A stretch of DNA of 64,000 bases from JAOUEA01 sp963734685. Lineage in GTDB: Bacteria; Actinomycetota; UBA4738; HRBIN12. Below, in pieces: positions 63,420 through 64,000 of the stretch (positions are counted from its first letter, which is position 1; every line of letters starts with the position of its first letter). The notes beneath the pieces are model-generated. The model made no database searches. It saw only the letters and a program-made list of their open reading frames with translations, and was not told the origin of the DNA. The position numbers and the translations under genes were made by a program. Location: contig CAVTIC010000007.1 of assembly GCA_963734685.1 (NCBI GenBank), positions 1,178,001 through 1,242,000 of the forward strand, read 5' to 3'.

Positions 63420-63589
63420 GCGACGAGCCTCCTTCCCTGTCGGTCTCGTTGGCGGTCATCGACGATCTTGAGGTGCAGTCCGATCCCTCCGGCCCTCGGA
63501 GCGCGGTGCGGCTCCCGCTCCCTTCGGTCGCCAGTGGCTGGTTCGGCGCATGGTGAGCACCTAGCAGGAGGTTCGTGTTCAGGCTCCGG

Positions 63590-63823
63590 TCAGAGCTGCA
63601 CCACGGGACAGGTCAGGGTCCGCGTGATGCCCTCGACCGCCTGGACCTTCGAGACGACCAGGCTTCCGAGCGCATCGATGCTCGCGGCCTCGACGCGGGC
63701 GACCACGTCGTAGGGCCCGGTGACGACATCTGCAGAACGCACACCATGCATCGCGCTCACGGTCTGCCCCACTCGGGAGGCCATCCCCACCTCGGCCTGG
63801 ATCAGCACGAATGCTTCGATCAT
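63590..63823 (-). CDS. Stand-alone Lrp/AsnC ligand-binding (RAM) domain
   Basis: 77 residues. The ATG at 63823 is six bases after GAGGAGGG. MIEAFVLIQAEVGMASRVGQ, GVRSADVVTGPYDVVARVEA and the final strand match the AsnC C-terminal ACT-like fold. The DNA-binding domain is absent, as in the short Lrp-like proteins that modulate full-length partners or enzymes by binding amino acids. Confidence 0.88.
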   Translation of the reverse strand: MIEAFVLIQAEVGMASRVGQTVSAMHGVRSADVVTGPYDVVARVEAASIDALGSLVVSKVQAVEGITRTLTCPVVQL

Positions 63824-63948
63824 CGCCATCCCTCCTCGGCGATGCCTACCCTGCCATCATCGACCTTGGTCGCTCAGACCACAATCGCACCATGCCACCA
63901 GGCCGATCTAAGCGGACTCGGACACCTCGGATCCTCAGAACCTATGTG

Positions 63949-63992
63949 GGCGTTCCCGGGCTTCGGATGGAAACGCGATCTGCAGCGAGTAT
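63949..63992 (+). repeat. Repeat B, copy 6 (first half; window ends)
   Basis: GGGCTTCGGATGGAAACGCG then ATCTGCAGCGAGTATG, matching the first half of copies 1 and 4. Confidence 0.6.
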
Positions 63993-64000
63993 GTGTCGCC

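Overview
The window is very GC-rich DNA with strong G/C preference at third codon positions. Gene content is actinobacterial in character: a 1488-residue Lhr helicase next to a relic of a Nei-type glycosylase, a MalT-like LuxR regulator, a urease gamma-beta fusion, and many GTG starts. Many starts lie 6-9 nt after a TAnnnT -10 box with no ribosome binding site, so leaderless transcription looks common. I take it to be chromosomal DNA of an uncultured actinobacterium (Actinomycetota). Species cannot be told from the sequence.

Positions 1-31.7 kb are ordinary, densely packed chromosome. In order: a membrane-anchored diacylglycerol-kinase-like protein (partial), a lipoprotein, a LuxR/MalT regulator, and a membrane-protein cluster (AI-2E-type permease, YihY/BrkB, kinase-like plus lysylphosphatidylglycerol-synthase membrane fusion, K+ channel). 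Then come tRNA-Val, two small zinc-ribbon proteins, a cation/proton antiporter, an orphan urease gamma-beta fusion, a DUF4397 secreted protein, a YtcJ-like amidohydrolase, two beta-repeat/bactofilin-like proteins, Lhr, a nei2 relic, a gamma-glutamyltransferase-like protein, a triple-PAS histidine kinase, nitrobindin, a MOSC protein, three secreted proteins, and a P-type ATPase carrying a C-terminal hemerythrin domain.

Positions 37-48.9 kb are again ordinary chromosome: tRNA-Met, a cyclic-nucleotide-binding protein, fumarase, a sulfurtransferase, exonuclease III, a giant tandem-cyclase/AAA/TPR regulator, a TolB-like lipoprotein, a His-rich metal-binding protein and a class IV aminotransferase.

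The stretches 31.8-37 kb and 49-64 kb are different. They hold short, mostly unrelated genes (small membrane proteins, secreted proteins, a truncated sigma factor, an HTH protein, GyrI-like, VOC and Lrp-like proteins, an orphan ClpP), an IS256-family element, an IS3 relic, and at least five families of interspersed DNA repeats (A-E below). A small protein module ending in LLMDLE-x-D-D recurs at least seven times at the 3' ends of unrelated minus-strand genes, often out of frame or truncated. This looks like a cassette-accumulating, recombination-prone region and is the most novel part of the window.

Several genes (a secreted Ig-like protein, fumC, the sulfurtransferase, the IS256 transposase, a membrane protein at 58.7 kb) are broken by single-base indels, mostly +1 next to G/C runs. 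Because fumC is among them, base-calling or assembly error is at least as likely as true decay.
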